DNA from: Candidatus Limivicinus faecipullorum | Lineage (GTDB): Bacteria > Bacillota > Clostridia > Oscillospirales > Oscillospiraceae | Direction: 5' to 3' | Length of the DNA stretch: 34,633 nt | NCBI GenBank assembly: GCA_018711755.1 | Contig: DVHY01000137.1 | Span: forward strand, 1-34,633 | Shown: positions 18,713-27,594 of the stretch, one piece after another | Position numbering within the stretch: position 1 is the first letter of the stretch | How the letters are laid out: every line of letters starts with the position of its first letter | Translations under genes and position numbers: made by a program | The notes under the pieces: model-generated | Told to the model about the DNA's origin: nothing | The model's database searches: none | Seen by the model: the letters and a program-made list of their open reading frames with translations, nothing else

Positions 18713-19715
18713 ACATATCACGCAGCCTTTCCCGGATGACCTGAGGGGCTATGCCCGCAAGCCGTCCCGTAAGAATCATTCTTATGGCGGTTATCTCGCC
18801 CTCCACGGCGGCCATATAGGCCAGCACCGGCTCGGCTCCGTAGCTTATGAGCTTTGCACCCCTGAGATAGGTGTTCACCGCGTTGTCGCAGGCCAGCTCA
18901 AAGGCGGTCATGCTGCCCCCGGTCATGCACTCGGCCCCCAGGGCTCCCGCCTTCTCCAGCACGCTGTGGGCATACAGAGCGGCAAGGCTGTCCTTGTCGC
19001 CCGCTGCCGTCAGGCGCTCCACGCCTATATTGCCTCCGGGCACCAGCACCTCTGCCAGGAAGTCCTGGTTCTTGCCCATGCGCAGGGTGCGCACCAGGCT
19101 GCGGAGATTGCTGCTGTCTATGAGCAGGCGGGCATAGCCCTGGATGAAAGGGCTCTCCACGGCCTCCGCCAGGCTTTGCAGCTCGGCGAAATAGGCCTTG
19201 TCCAGCACAAAGTCCGCCGCCTGGGGATTGCCGGTGCGGGCCAGCACGCCCTTGGCCTCGTCCATGGCCGCCGCCAGAGCCTCCGGCAGCAGCACGGGCT
19301 TGTCCTCATTGTATATCTCCAGCAGCTTTTCCCCGGGTATGCGCCCGGAGTCGCTGAGCAGGCGCTTGAGGTCCTGCCCCATGGCCTCCGCCTTCAGGAT
19401 GACCTTGGCGTTGTGGTAATCATAGCGCAGCTTGAATATGTCCACCAGACGGCCGTCCGGGCAGAAGCGCCCCAGCTCCTCATATATGGCGGAGCGGTGC
19501 TTTGCCAGGCTCTCCTCGATCTCCTTGGCGCTCATCTGGGACATGTCCTCATAGCCGCTGTCGCTCAGGAGCTTTGCCGCATCCTCAAAGCTGGCGGCGT
19601 CCAGCATGCGCTCGGCCTTCTCCCGGCTGAGGAGCTTGGGCTCCCTGGAGCGAAGCATGGCTGATATGCAGAGAAACGCTTCTTTTTTATTAGCCAATTT
19701 TTTCCCTCCCTGCAT
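18705..19715 (-). CDS. ntpC: V-type ATP synthase subunit C
   Basis: Position in operon; C-terminal [50 protein letters not shown]-like motif typical of AtpC/NtpC; stop overlaps the ntpG start. Confidence 0.9.
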   Translation of the reverse strand: MQGGKKLANKKEAFLCISAMLRSREPKLLSREKAERMLDAASFEDAAKLLSDSGYEDMSQMSAKEIEESLAKHRSAIYEELGRFCPDGRLVDIFKLRYDYHNAKVILKAEAMGQDLKRLLSDSGRIPGEKLLEIYNEDKPVLLPEALAAAMDEAKGVLARTGNPQAADFVLDKAYFAELQSLAEAVESPFIQGYARLLIDSSNLRSLVRTLRMGKNQDFLAEVLVPGGNIGVERLTAAGDKDSLAALYAHSVLEKAGALGAECMTGGSMTAFELACDNAVNTYLRGAKLISYGAEPVLAYMAAVEGEITAIRMILTGRLAGIAPQVIRERLRDMYA

Positions 19716-19720
19716 GGGGA

Positions 19721-20308
19721 TTATTCAAAAAGAACCTTGGCAAGCTGTGCGGACATGTCGCCCCGGCACAGCTCCACCAGCAGCTCTATGGTGCAGTTCG
19801 CTTCTATGCTGCCCCGCCTGAGTATCAGCCCGCCGGCAAAGTCGCCGGTGGAGTCGGAGAGGCTGAGCTTGCCGCCGGAGAGCAGGGCGTTTGCCCTGTC
19901 CACCACGGCCTGGCCCACGGCCTTCCGGTCCCGGGCGTTGAGGACTATCTCCTCGTCCCCGGTGGTGCTGGCCTGGACGGCCAGCTTAGCCAGCAGCTCC
20001 ACATACTTGTCCTGGGGGAGCTGGGAGAGCATACGGCATGCCGTATCAAAGCTCTTGGACACCATCTCCTGCTTCAGGGCCAGGATGGCCTTGCGGGCCT
20101 CCATCTGGTTGATGCGCTCCACGCTGTCTATGTTGTCCTGGCAGGTCTTGACGCCCTGGCGTATCTTCTCGGCGTAGCGCTCCTTGGCCTTGGCCTCGTA
20201 GCTCTTGCGGATCTCAGCGCACTGCAGCTCGGTTTGAGCAAGTATCGCGTCGGCCTGAGCCTTGGCATCAGCCTGGATGTGCGCGATTATTTTTTCAGTG
20301 CCTTTCAT
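19721..20308 (-). CDS. ntpE: V-type ATP synthase subunit E
   Basis: MKGTEKIIAHIQADAKAQADAILAQTELQCAEIRKSYEAKAKE coiled coil; operon position. Confidence 0.88.
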   Translation of the reverse strand: MKGTEKIIAHIQADAKAQADAILAQTELQCAEIRKSYEAKAKERYAEKIRQGVKTCQDNIDSVERINQMEARKAILALKQEMVSKSFDTACRMLSQLPQDKYVELLAKLAVQASTTGDEEIVLNARDRKAVGQAVVDRANALLSGGKLSLSDSTGDFAGGLILRRGSIEANCTIELLVELCRGDMSAQLAKVLFE

Positions 20309-20362
20309 TGACGATCTCCAATCTGATATAAATTTTTTGTGGCTGTGGCTGATCTGTCCCTA

Positions 20363-20863
<501 letters not shown>

Positions 20864-22813
20864 TTATTCTGCTACATTATAGTATTTGGTCTTTACTTCA
20901 AGGGGATTGAAGGGCCGCCCGCCGTCCTCATAGAACTTGCCGAAATACTCCAGGCACTGGAGTCGCAGGTCGTGGACATAGCAGCCCAGCAGGTTGAGGG
21001 CGAAGTTCAGGCTGTGGCCTATTATGAATATCACGGCAAAGAACACGATGTTGTTGGCTATGGCCCCTATGGTGTTGAACACCGTGGCTATTACGGAGCC
21101 GGCCAGCATCAGGGCCATGATACGGGAATAGGACAGAATGTCGCCGAACCAGCCGGTGGCGGTGTTGTACAAAGTGGTGAACACGCTCAGGACCTTGCCT
21201 ATGCCCTTGGCGCTGCGGCTGCCGCCGTAGAACACCATCAGCAGGCCAATAACGAGTACCACCGGCACACCGGAAATGTTGCCTATCCTCAGGGCAAAGA
21301 GGATTATGCCTATGAGCGTCACCCACAGGGCGCCCTCTTCCCATATTGCATCGGCCAGTTGTCCGCGCCTCGTCTTCTTCACAAAGTTTATTACCATACC
21401 GGTGTTCAGGTGGATAAGGCCCAAAACCATGGCTCCTATGAGTACCACCATGCTGTCGGTCATGGGGTTAAAGAGGGAAGGCAGCACGCCCCAGCCCTCG
21501 CCAAGGTTCAGTATTATACCTATCTGCTCCAGAGCATTTCCGAAGAAGCCGCCTGTTAGGGCGCCCATCACAAAGGTGGAGATGCCGCCGTAGAGCAGCA
21601 GCTGGCAGAAGGACAAGGTGCCTCTTCTGGGCTTTATCTTCTTCATCGCCACAAGAGCGGCAATGATCATCAGCAGGCCGTAGCCCATGTCCGCCATCAT
21701 CAGCCCGTAAAACAGGATGAAGAAGGGGGCCATCAGGGGGTTGGGGTCCAGACTGCCGTAGGCGGGCAGGCTGTACATGTCGGTGACCATGTTGAGGGCG
21801 TTGGTCAGCTTGTTGTTCTTGAGCTTAACGGGGACTTCCGGATACTCGCTCTCCTCCGGCGTCAGGGTCTCCCAGGCACAGCCGAAGTCCTCAAACACCT
21901 TTATGAGCTCCTCTTCCCTCTCCTCGGGGATCCAGCCCTCCATCACCACCGTGGACTCGGTGCCGTAGAGCTTTTCGTCCGCCTCCGCCAGGGCTATCTT
22001 GGTGCTGACCCGGTCGGCGGCCAGCTTCAGCTCGTCCCGGCGCACGGCCTCCGCCACGATGTTTTCCACGCAGCCGGCCTTCTCTTTCGCCAGCTCGTTC
22101 AGCTGCTGCCTGGCCTGGAGCATGCACTCCTTTGCCGTGCCGTTCATGCCGCTCATATTGCTGGCACTGAAGGCGAAGCCCCTCAGGCACTCCTGCATGG
22201 CGGGTATCTTCTCCCGCATGGCCACAAGCAGGACATATCTGTCCCTCTTGTCCTCGTTGATCTGGAAAAGCTCGCTCTCCTCGTCCACGGCCTCTATGGC
22301 CGCCTGCACCTGGTCCAGGGGTATCTTCCCGGAAATCGTTCCCATCAGGACCCCGCAGCGTTCCGTGCCCTCGGTGTTCAGGGGCAGATCCAGATCCAGC
22401 CAGGGCCGGAGGCTCTCGATGATGCTGCGCTGGCGGCTCTCCTCCGCGCTGATGCGCTTGATGCGGGAGTCGTAGCCCTCGATGGTCTCGGCAACGCGCA
22501 GAGCCCCGGTGAGCCCGGTGTCGTCCAGGAAGACCACATCCTCCAGCTCGGGCTTGGCCGAGAGCATCTTCTCCTTTTTGGGTGCGTATGTATTCAGCAG
22601 GGCAATGGCGTGATTGAGACTGGTATACTGGGATTTCAGAGTTGCCGTGTCGCTGCTCTCCCGGCTGACAAGGTTTTCCAGCTGGGATCCCTGTATCTCT
22701 CCCTCCAGCTCCGAAAACTCCACGCAGCCATGGCGGATAAGCTCTCGCAGCAGCTCGTCCTTCTTGGAACGGACAGCCATGAGCCGGAGCTTTTTCATTT
22801 TTAAAATGGCCAT
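20864..22813 (-). CDS. ntpI: V-type ATP synthase subunit I (a subunit)
   Basis: MAILKMKKLRLMAVRSKKDELLRELIRHGCVEF; MAPFFILFYGLMMADMGYGLLM; TATGWFGDILSYSRIMALMLAGSVIA. Confidence 0.96.
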   Translation of the reverse strand: MAILKMKKLRLMAVRSKKDELLRELIRHGCVEFSELEGEIQGSQLENLVSRESSDTATLKSQYTSLNHAIALLNTYAPKKEKMLSAKPELEDVVFLDDTGLTGALRVAETIEGYDSRIKRISAEESRQRSIIESLRPWLDLDLPLNTEGTERCGVLMGTISGKIPLDQVQAAIEAVDEESELFQINEDKRDRYVLLVAMREKIPAMQECLRGFAFSASNMSGMNGTAKECMLQARQQLNELAKEKAGCVENIVAEAVRRDELKLAADRVSTKIALAEADEKLYGTESTVVMEGWIPEEREEELIKVFEDFGCAWETLTPEESEYPEVPVKLKNNKLTNALNMVTDMYSLPAYGSLDPNPLMAPFFILFYGLMMADMGYGLLMIIAALVAMKKIKPRRGTLSFCQLLLYGGISTFVMGALTGGFFGNALEQIGIILNLGEGWGVLPSLFNPMTDSMVVLIGAMVLGLIHLNTGMVINFVKKTRRGQLADAIWEEGALWVTLIGIILFALRIGNISGVPVVLVIGLLMVFYGGSRSAKGIGKVLSVFTTLYNTATGWFGDILSYSRIMALMLAGSVIATVFNTIGAIANNIVFFAVIFIIGHSLNFALNLLGCYVHDLRLQCLEYFGKFYEDGGRPFNPLEVKTKYYNVAE

Positions 22814-23127
22814 CAGCTATTCACTATCCTTTCCACTACGAGACTTGCCGCCTGCTCCAGCCTTGCTTCGGCTCTGGAGCGCAGAGCAGCCTTTTGGTTT
22901 TCCAGCTCCCCCGCCAGTGCTCTGGCGCTGCCTTTGGCCTTCTCCTTGGCCTGGCGGTTGAGCTCGGCCAGTTCCTCCTCGGCCTTGGAGCCTGCGGCCT
23001 CTACTGCGGCCTTTCCCGCAGCCTCCGCATCGGAGAGCATCTGCTTTGACCGCCCTTCCGCCGCCGCAACAGCTGTCTTTGCCTCATGTTCGGCCCGGGC
23101 GATACTGCTTATCGCTTCAAATGACAT
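22813..23127 (-). CDS. ntpF: V-type ATPase peripheral-stalk subunit G/H (NtpF-like)
   Basis: Ala/Glu/Lys-rich coiled coil, first gene of the operon, TGATG overlap with ntpI; start MSFEAISSIARAEHEAK. Confidence 0.8.
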   Translation of the reverse strand: MSFEAISSIARAEHEAKTAVAAAEGRSKQMLSDAEAAGKAAVEAAGSKAEEELAELNRQAKEKAKGSARALAGELENQKAALRSRAEARLEQAASLVVERIVNS

Positions 23128-23212
23128 TGGCACACCCCCTCTTCGGTTGAGTTTGAGTATTAACAGGACAATATGCTCGGTTAAGCTGTTAACACTTGTT
23201 AACGGTATTTTA

Positions 23213-23241
23213 ATGATACCTCATGAAGGCAATTGTTTCAA
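23213..23241 (-). promoter_or_regulatory. Proximal V-ATPase operon promoter candidate
   Basis: Minus strand TTGAAA (23236-23241)-17-TATCAT (23213-23218). Confidence 0.6.
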
Positions 23242-23378
23242 GGCAAATCTTCCCTTTTCCTTGACAAAATTATTGCATCCCGTCATGTAAAGGCAGACAG
23301 CCCGCCGCTCCGCGCCGAGCATCTCCGCCGCCGGGGGCCCGGTTCCCCCGGCTTGCGAAGGCTTTCAATACTCAAATT

Positions 23379-23407
23379 ATTATAATGTTTTGCAAGTAAA
23401 TTGTCAA
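23379..23407 (-). promoter_or_regulatory. Distal V-ATPase operon promoter, perfect sigma-A consensus
   Basis: Minus strand TTGACA (23402-23407)-17-TATAAT (23379-23384). Confidence 0.8.
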
Positions 23408-23509
23408 ACCATAGGCTCCGGGTATGGAATAGATTTTTATTCGTTTTTCCGCTTATATTTCGTCATTATGTACATGAAAAGTTTAAGTCCGGCCCCTGCG
23501 CCCAAGCTC

Positions 23510-23544
23510 TTCGGCCCCGCCGGGAAGTTCCCGGCGGGGCCGAA
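23510..23544 (-). terminator. GC-rich 35-bp palindrome just after ypeB (terminator or other structure)
   Basis: ttcggccccgccgggaa-g-ttcccggcggggccgaa, 17-nt perfect arms; weak T-tract. Confidence 0.5.
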
Positions 23545-23552
23545 AGGCGCTG

Positions 23553-24812
23553 TCAGATATCTATTCTGCACTGTTTTCCCGTCTCCGCATTCACGTATAT
23601 GGTCAGGCTCTCACCCTGGCTGCCCACACAGCTGAACTCATAGCAGGGCAGCTCCCTGCCGCCCTCGCTCTCTATGGTCACCCGGCGCTGTCCCTGGCTG
23701 CTCACGTTCTCCGGCAGCTGCCCGGCGGCGGTCTCCTGGTCGGTATTCCAGTTCAGCTCCGCCTCTTCATAGCTGTAATCCTCCCCGTTATAGGAGTATA
23801 TGCTCCCGTCGTCCAGGGCCACGGATACCTTCACCCCGCTGCCCAGGCGCAGCGCCTCGTCCTGGACCTGGGCGAAATTGAAGGAGGCAATGGTGCCGCT
23901 GTCGCTGTAGCTCACCAGTGCCAGCTCCTCCAGCTCCAGGGAGGAGAGGAACTCCTCCGCCTTCTGCCGGGCCTTTTCGGTGCTGAGCCTGCCGCTGCTC
24001 ACCAGGCGGGAGCTGCCCATGGACTCCAGGCCCCGGCTGCTCACGCAGATGATCAGATCCCCCGCGCTGTAGCAGCGGCGGCCGTCGGTACCGGCATAGC
24101 TGTACTCCTCCTTCAGCTCCATGGGGTCCACCCCCGCCACCTGGGCAGCCAGCTCTTTGGCCTGCTCCTCACTGAGGTCCCCGGCCGCCTGCTCTTCTTT
24201 CAGGCCATACTTGCCGTCATATTCAAAACTGCTGCCGTCAAAGCCGCTCTCATAGTCCAGCAGGGCGGCGCTTATCTTCTGCCCCTCCGGCTCTCCCACG
24301 TTCTCCAGCCGCTCTTCCCGGCTGTCCAGCAGCACAAGCCCGTTGTTCAAATCCATCTGCAGCTGCCTCAGCAGGGCGGCAAAGTCCACCGCCTGCCCCG
24401 AAAGGCTCTCCAGCTGCTCCAGCTGCTCCTGGCTGAAGCCGTTCTCCGCCGCCGCCGGGGCCAGGCTGTAGGCATAGTCCCCCGCCAGGTTCAGAAAGGA
24501 TGCCAGGTTCTCCAGCTCCTCCGTGGCAAAGGGCAGGCTTAGCATGGCCGCCTCCGCCGCGGAGGCGGAGGCATAGACCTGGCCGCAGAGGCTGGAGCAC
24601 AAGCCCCCGTCGGTGGCATAGAGGCTCTTCTTCATGGCCGCGCCCATGGAGTCCACCGCCTTCACGGTGGTCTCAAAGGCGGCCCTGGAGCTGTAGGCAG
24701 CAGCCCGGCGGTAGTCCGTCAGGCGGCTGTAGCCTATGGCACAGCACAGGCTCAGCGCCACCAGAGCGGCGACAATATAGGTTCCAAAAATAAACTTGGC
24801 TTTTTGAGACAT
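23553..24812 (-). CDS. ypeB: Germination protein YpeB
   Basis: N-terminal TM followed by TDYRRAAAYSSRAAFETTVKAVDSMGAAMKKSLYATDGG; PepSY-like C-terminal repeats. Start at 24812 because the upstream GTG lies in the SD. Confidence 0.88.
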   Translation of the reverse strand: MSQKAKFIFGTYIVAALVALSLCCAIGYSRLTDYRRAAAYSSRAAFETTVKAVDSMGAAMKKSLYATDGGLCSSLCGQVYASASAAEAAMLSLPFATEELENLASFLNLAGDYAYSLAPAAAENGFSQEQLEQLESLSGQAVDFAALLRQLQMDLNNGLVLLDSREERLENVGEPEGQKISAALLDYESGFDGSSFEYDGKYGLKEEQAAGDLSEEQAKELAAQVAGVDPMELKEEYSYAGTDGRRCYSAGDLIICVSSRGLESMGSSRLVSSGRLSTEKARQKAEEFLSSLELEELALVSYSDSGTIASFNFAQVQDEALRLGSGVKVSVALDDGSIYSYNGEDYSYEEAELNWNTDQETAAGQLPENVSSQGQRRVTIESEGGRELPCYEFSCVGSQGESLTIYVNAETGKQCRIDI

Positions 24813-24813
24813 A

Positions 24814-24857
24814 AAAAACACCTCTTCTGGTCTATCATTTCCAAAAGAGGTGTTTTT
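24814..24857 (-). terminator. Terminator-like hairpin after gltX whose 3' arm contains the ypeB SD
   Basis: 17-nt arms aaaaacacctcttctgg / ccaaaagaggtgttttt (one G-U), 10-nt loop. On the minus strand the 3' arm AAGAGGTGTTTTT runs into TATG. Confidence 0.8.
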
Positions 24858-24891
24858 ATGAATTGCCGGGAAATTTGTCCCGGCCGGGCTT

Positions 24892-26376
24892 TTATTTCAG
24901 CTTTTCAAGGCCCAGGCCCAGGCGGCGGAGAGTCTCCTCCCGGCCCAGGATGCGGCAGATCTCCACAGCTCCGCCGGGGGTCACCGCCTTGCCGGCGGCG
25001 GCTATGCGCACCGGCCACATCACCACGGAGTTCTTCACTCCCAGCTCCTGGGCCAGCTTGAGCATGGCGTCCATGATGCTCTCGTCCTCCCAGCTCTCCA
25101 GAGCCCGGAAACGGGGTATCATCAGCTCCAGGGCCTGCTTTGCGCTCTCCAGGCTGGACTTGGACTTCTTGTGGACGAAGAGCTCCCTGTCATAGTCCGG
25201 CAGGCTGTCGAAGAAGTCCAGCTTCTCCGGGATATCCGTGAGCACTTCCGTGCGCTGCTGGAGCAGGGCGGCTATGGCTGCGGCGTCGTAAGCCGGGTCC
25301 TTCACCGTCTGGCGGATATAGGGCTCGGCGATCTTGGCGAAAGCCTCCGGGCTCATGGCGCGGATATACTCGCTGTTGAAGTATTTCAGCTTCTCAATGT
25401 CAAAGATCGCTGGGGACTTGGAAATGCCGGCTATGTCGAAGCAGTCCACCAGCTCCTGCATGGAGAATATCTCCTGCTCCGCCTGCTCCCCTCTGGGGCT
25501 CCAGCCCAGAAGGGTCACGTAGTTTATCACCGCGTCGGTGAGGAAGCCCTGGGCAATAAGGTCCTCATAGGAGGGGTCCCCGTGGCGCTTGGACATTTTG
25601 TTGTGGGCGTCCCGCATCACCGGGGAGCAGTGGACATACTTGGGTATCTCCCAGCCGAAGCCCTCATACAGCAGGTTATACTTGGGAGCGGAAGACAGAT
25701 ACTCGCTGCCTCTCACCACGTGGGTGATGCCCATAAGATGGTCGTCCACCACGTTTGCAAAGTTGTATGTGGGCAGGCCGTCCCGCTTCAAAAGCACCTG
25801 GTCGTCCAGGGTGGAGTTGTCCACGGTGATGTCCCCAAAGATCTCGTCGTGGAAGGTGGTGCTGCCCTCATGGGGGATGAGCTGGCGGATGACATATGGC
25901 TCCCCCGCCTCAGCCCTCCGGTCCGATTCCTCCCGGCTCAGGCTGCGGCAGGGGTCGTCTCCCCGGTCGAAGTCCCCGCTGTCCTCCTCGCTCTCGGTCT
26001 TCTCGCAGAAGCAGCGGTAGGCATGTCCCCGCTCCATGAGCAGCTGCGCATATTCCTTATAATAAGGCTGCCGCTCCGTCTGGATATAGGGGGCCACAGG
26101 GCCGCCCACATCCGGGCCCTCGTCGTGCTCCAGGTGGCACTGGGCCATGGTCTTGTATATGACCTCCACGGCGCCCTCCACCTGACGCTGCTGGTCGGTG
26201 TCCTCGATGCGCAGGATGAACTTGCCCCCGGCGTGGCGGGCGATGAGATAGGTGTACAGGGCGGTGCGCAGGTTCCCCACGTGCATATACCCGGTGGGAG
26301 AGGGGGCAAAACGGGTGCGGACCTCCCCATGGGGTATCTTATCCTCCATCTCTTTGAACCAGCTCATGTCTTTCAT
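24892..26376 (-). CDS. gltX: Glutamyl-tRNA synthetase
   Basis: VRTRFAPSPTGYMHVGNLRTALYTYLIAR; KMSKRHGD. Confidence 0.96.
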   Translation of the reverse strand: MKDMSWFKEMEDKIPHGEVRTRFAPSPTGYMHVGNLRTALYTYLIARHAGGKFILRIEDTDQQRQVEGAVEVIYKTMAQCHLEHDEGPDVGGPVAPYIQTERQPYYKEYAQLLMERGHAYRCFCEKTESEEDSGDFDRGDDPCRSLSREESDRRAEAGEPYVIRQLIPHEGSTTFHDEIFGDITVDNSTLDDQVLLKRDGLPTYNFANVVDDHLMGITHVVRGSEYLSSAPKYNLLYEGFGWEIPKYVHCSPVMRDAHNKMSKRHGDPSYEDLIAQGFLTDAVINYVTLLGWSPRGEQAEQEIFSMQELVDCFDIAGISKSPAIFDIEKLKYFNSEYIRAMSPEAFAKIAEPYIRQTVKDPAYDAAAIAALLQQRTEVLTDIPEKLDFFDSLPDYDRELFVHKKSKSSLESAKQALELMIPRFRALESWEDESIMDAMLKLAQELGVKNSVVMWPVRIAAAGKAVTPGGAVEICRILGREETLRRLGLGLEKLK

Positions 26377-26418
26377 ATTCCAAAGCCTCCAAAAAAGCAG
26401 TTATTTTTACCCACGCAC

Positions 26419-26447
26419 ATATTATTTTATATTTTACCTGTTGTCAA
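26419..26447 (-). promoter_or_regulatory. gltX promoter
   Basis: Minus strand TTGACA (26442-26447)-17-TAATAT (26419-26424). Confidence 0.75.
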
Positions 26448-26469
26448 GCCGAACTTATTTTGGTAGAAT
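26441..26469 (+). promoter_or_regulatory. trpS promoter
   Basis: TTGTCA (26441-26446)-17-TAGAAT (26464-26469). Confidence 0.7.
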
Positions 26470-26526
26470 ATGAAGACATGTGAAAAAACGCAATTTGAAT
26501 TGTTCTTTATGGATAGAGGTATGATT

Positions 26527-27543
26527 ATGGAAAACGCTGCGGTTTCTAAAAAAGTTATGCTCTCCGGCATACAGCCCTCCGGGGACCTGCATCTGGGCAA
26601 CTACCTGGGGGCCGTCAAGAACTGGGCTGCCCTGGCCGAAGAGTTCGACTGCTACTATTTCATGGCGGACCTGCACAGTATCACCGTGCGCCAGAATCCC
26701 GCCGAGCTGCGCCGCCGCTCCCTGGCTCAGCTGGCTCAGTACATTGCCTGCGGCCTGGACCCGGAAAAGAACACCCTGTTCATCCAGAGCCATGTCCACG
26801 AGCATGCGGAGCTGGGCTGGATACTCAACTGCTACACCATGTTCGGCGAACTCAGCCGCATGACCCAGTTCAAGGACAAGTGCGCCAAAAATGCCGACAA
26901 CATAAACGGCGGCCTCTTCACCTACCCCTCCCTCATGGCGGCGGACATTCTGCTGTACCAGGCGGACTATGTACCCGTGGGCGAGGACCAGAAGCAGCAC
27001 TGCGAGCTGACAAGAGATATCGCCATACGCTTCAACAATCTCTACGGTGAGACCTTCAAGGTCCCCGAGCCCTATATCCCCAAGGTGGGCGCCCGCATCA
27101 TGAGCCTGATGAACCCCACATCCAAGATGAGCAAGTCCGACCCCCAGGGCTGCGTCTTCCTGCTGGACAGCCCCGAGGAGATAGCCCGGAAGTTCAAGCG
27201 GGCCGTCACCGATTCCGACACGGAAAACTGCGTGCGCTACGACCCCAGCGAAAAGCCGGGAGTGGCAAACCTCATGAGCATCTACTCCTCCGTCACCGGC
27301 AGGAGCTTCGATGAGATAGAAAAGGAGTTCCAGGGCAAGGGCTACGGCGCCTTCAAGAGCGCAGTGGGCGAGGCCGTCATCGAGGCCCTGCGCCCGGTGC
27401 GGGAGGAGGCCCAGCGCATCATGGCCGACAAGGCCTACCTCCAGCAGGTCTACACCCAGGGAGCCCAGAAAGCCTCCTATACGGCCCGCAAGACCCTGCG
27501 CAAGGTGTACAAGCGGGTGGGCTTTGTGGAAAAGCCCTTTTGA
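26527..27543 (+). CDS. trpS: Tryptophanyl-tRNA synthetase
   Basis: MLSGIQPSGDLHLGNYLGAVKNW; MNPTSKMSKSDP. Start 26527 chosen from the AGAGGT SD and predicted TSS; the ORF-track start 26470 lies at the promoter. Confidence 0.95.
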   Translation: MENAAVSKKVMLSGIQPSGDLHLGNYLGAVKNWAALAEEFDCYYFMADLHSITVRQNPAELRRRSLAQLAQYIACGLDPEKNTLFIQSHVHEHAELGWILNCYTMFGELSRMTQFKDKCAKNADNINGGLFTYPSLMAADILLYQADYVPVGEDQKQHCELTRDIAIRFNNLYGETFKVPEPYIPKVGARIMSLMNPTSKMSKSDPQGCVFLLDSPEEIARKFKRAVTDSDTENCVRYDPSEKPGVANLMSIYSSVTGRSFDEIEKEFQGKGYGAFKSAVGEAVIEALRPVREEAQRIMADKAYLQQVYTQGAQKASYTARKTLRKVYKRVGFVEKPF

Positions 27544-27594
27544 GCCGCGAGCTCTCTAATTCCAATTTAGTCCAACAGGACAGGAGAAGATCTG

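Noticed and set aside
23283-23360. Possible c-di-AMP (ydaO) riboswitch because of GGGGGAACC in the V-ATPase leader, or a plus-strand small RNA behind TTGACA at 23261
   Set aside because: The other conserved ydaO segments that I remember are not visible, and the plus-strand TTGACA has no good -10 at 16-18 nt. Kept only as an unclassified leader in the findings.
23390-23643. Plus-strand small ORFs of 80-81 aa near the V-ATPase promoter
   Set aside because: Overlap the promoter and palindrome and the antisense of ypeB; no RBS or motif support.
26470-26526. Upstream start of trpS at 26470
   Set aside because: Lies at or just after the -10 element (26464-26469), before the predicted TSS; AGAGGT SD supports 26527.
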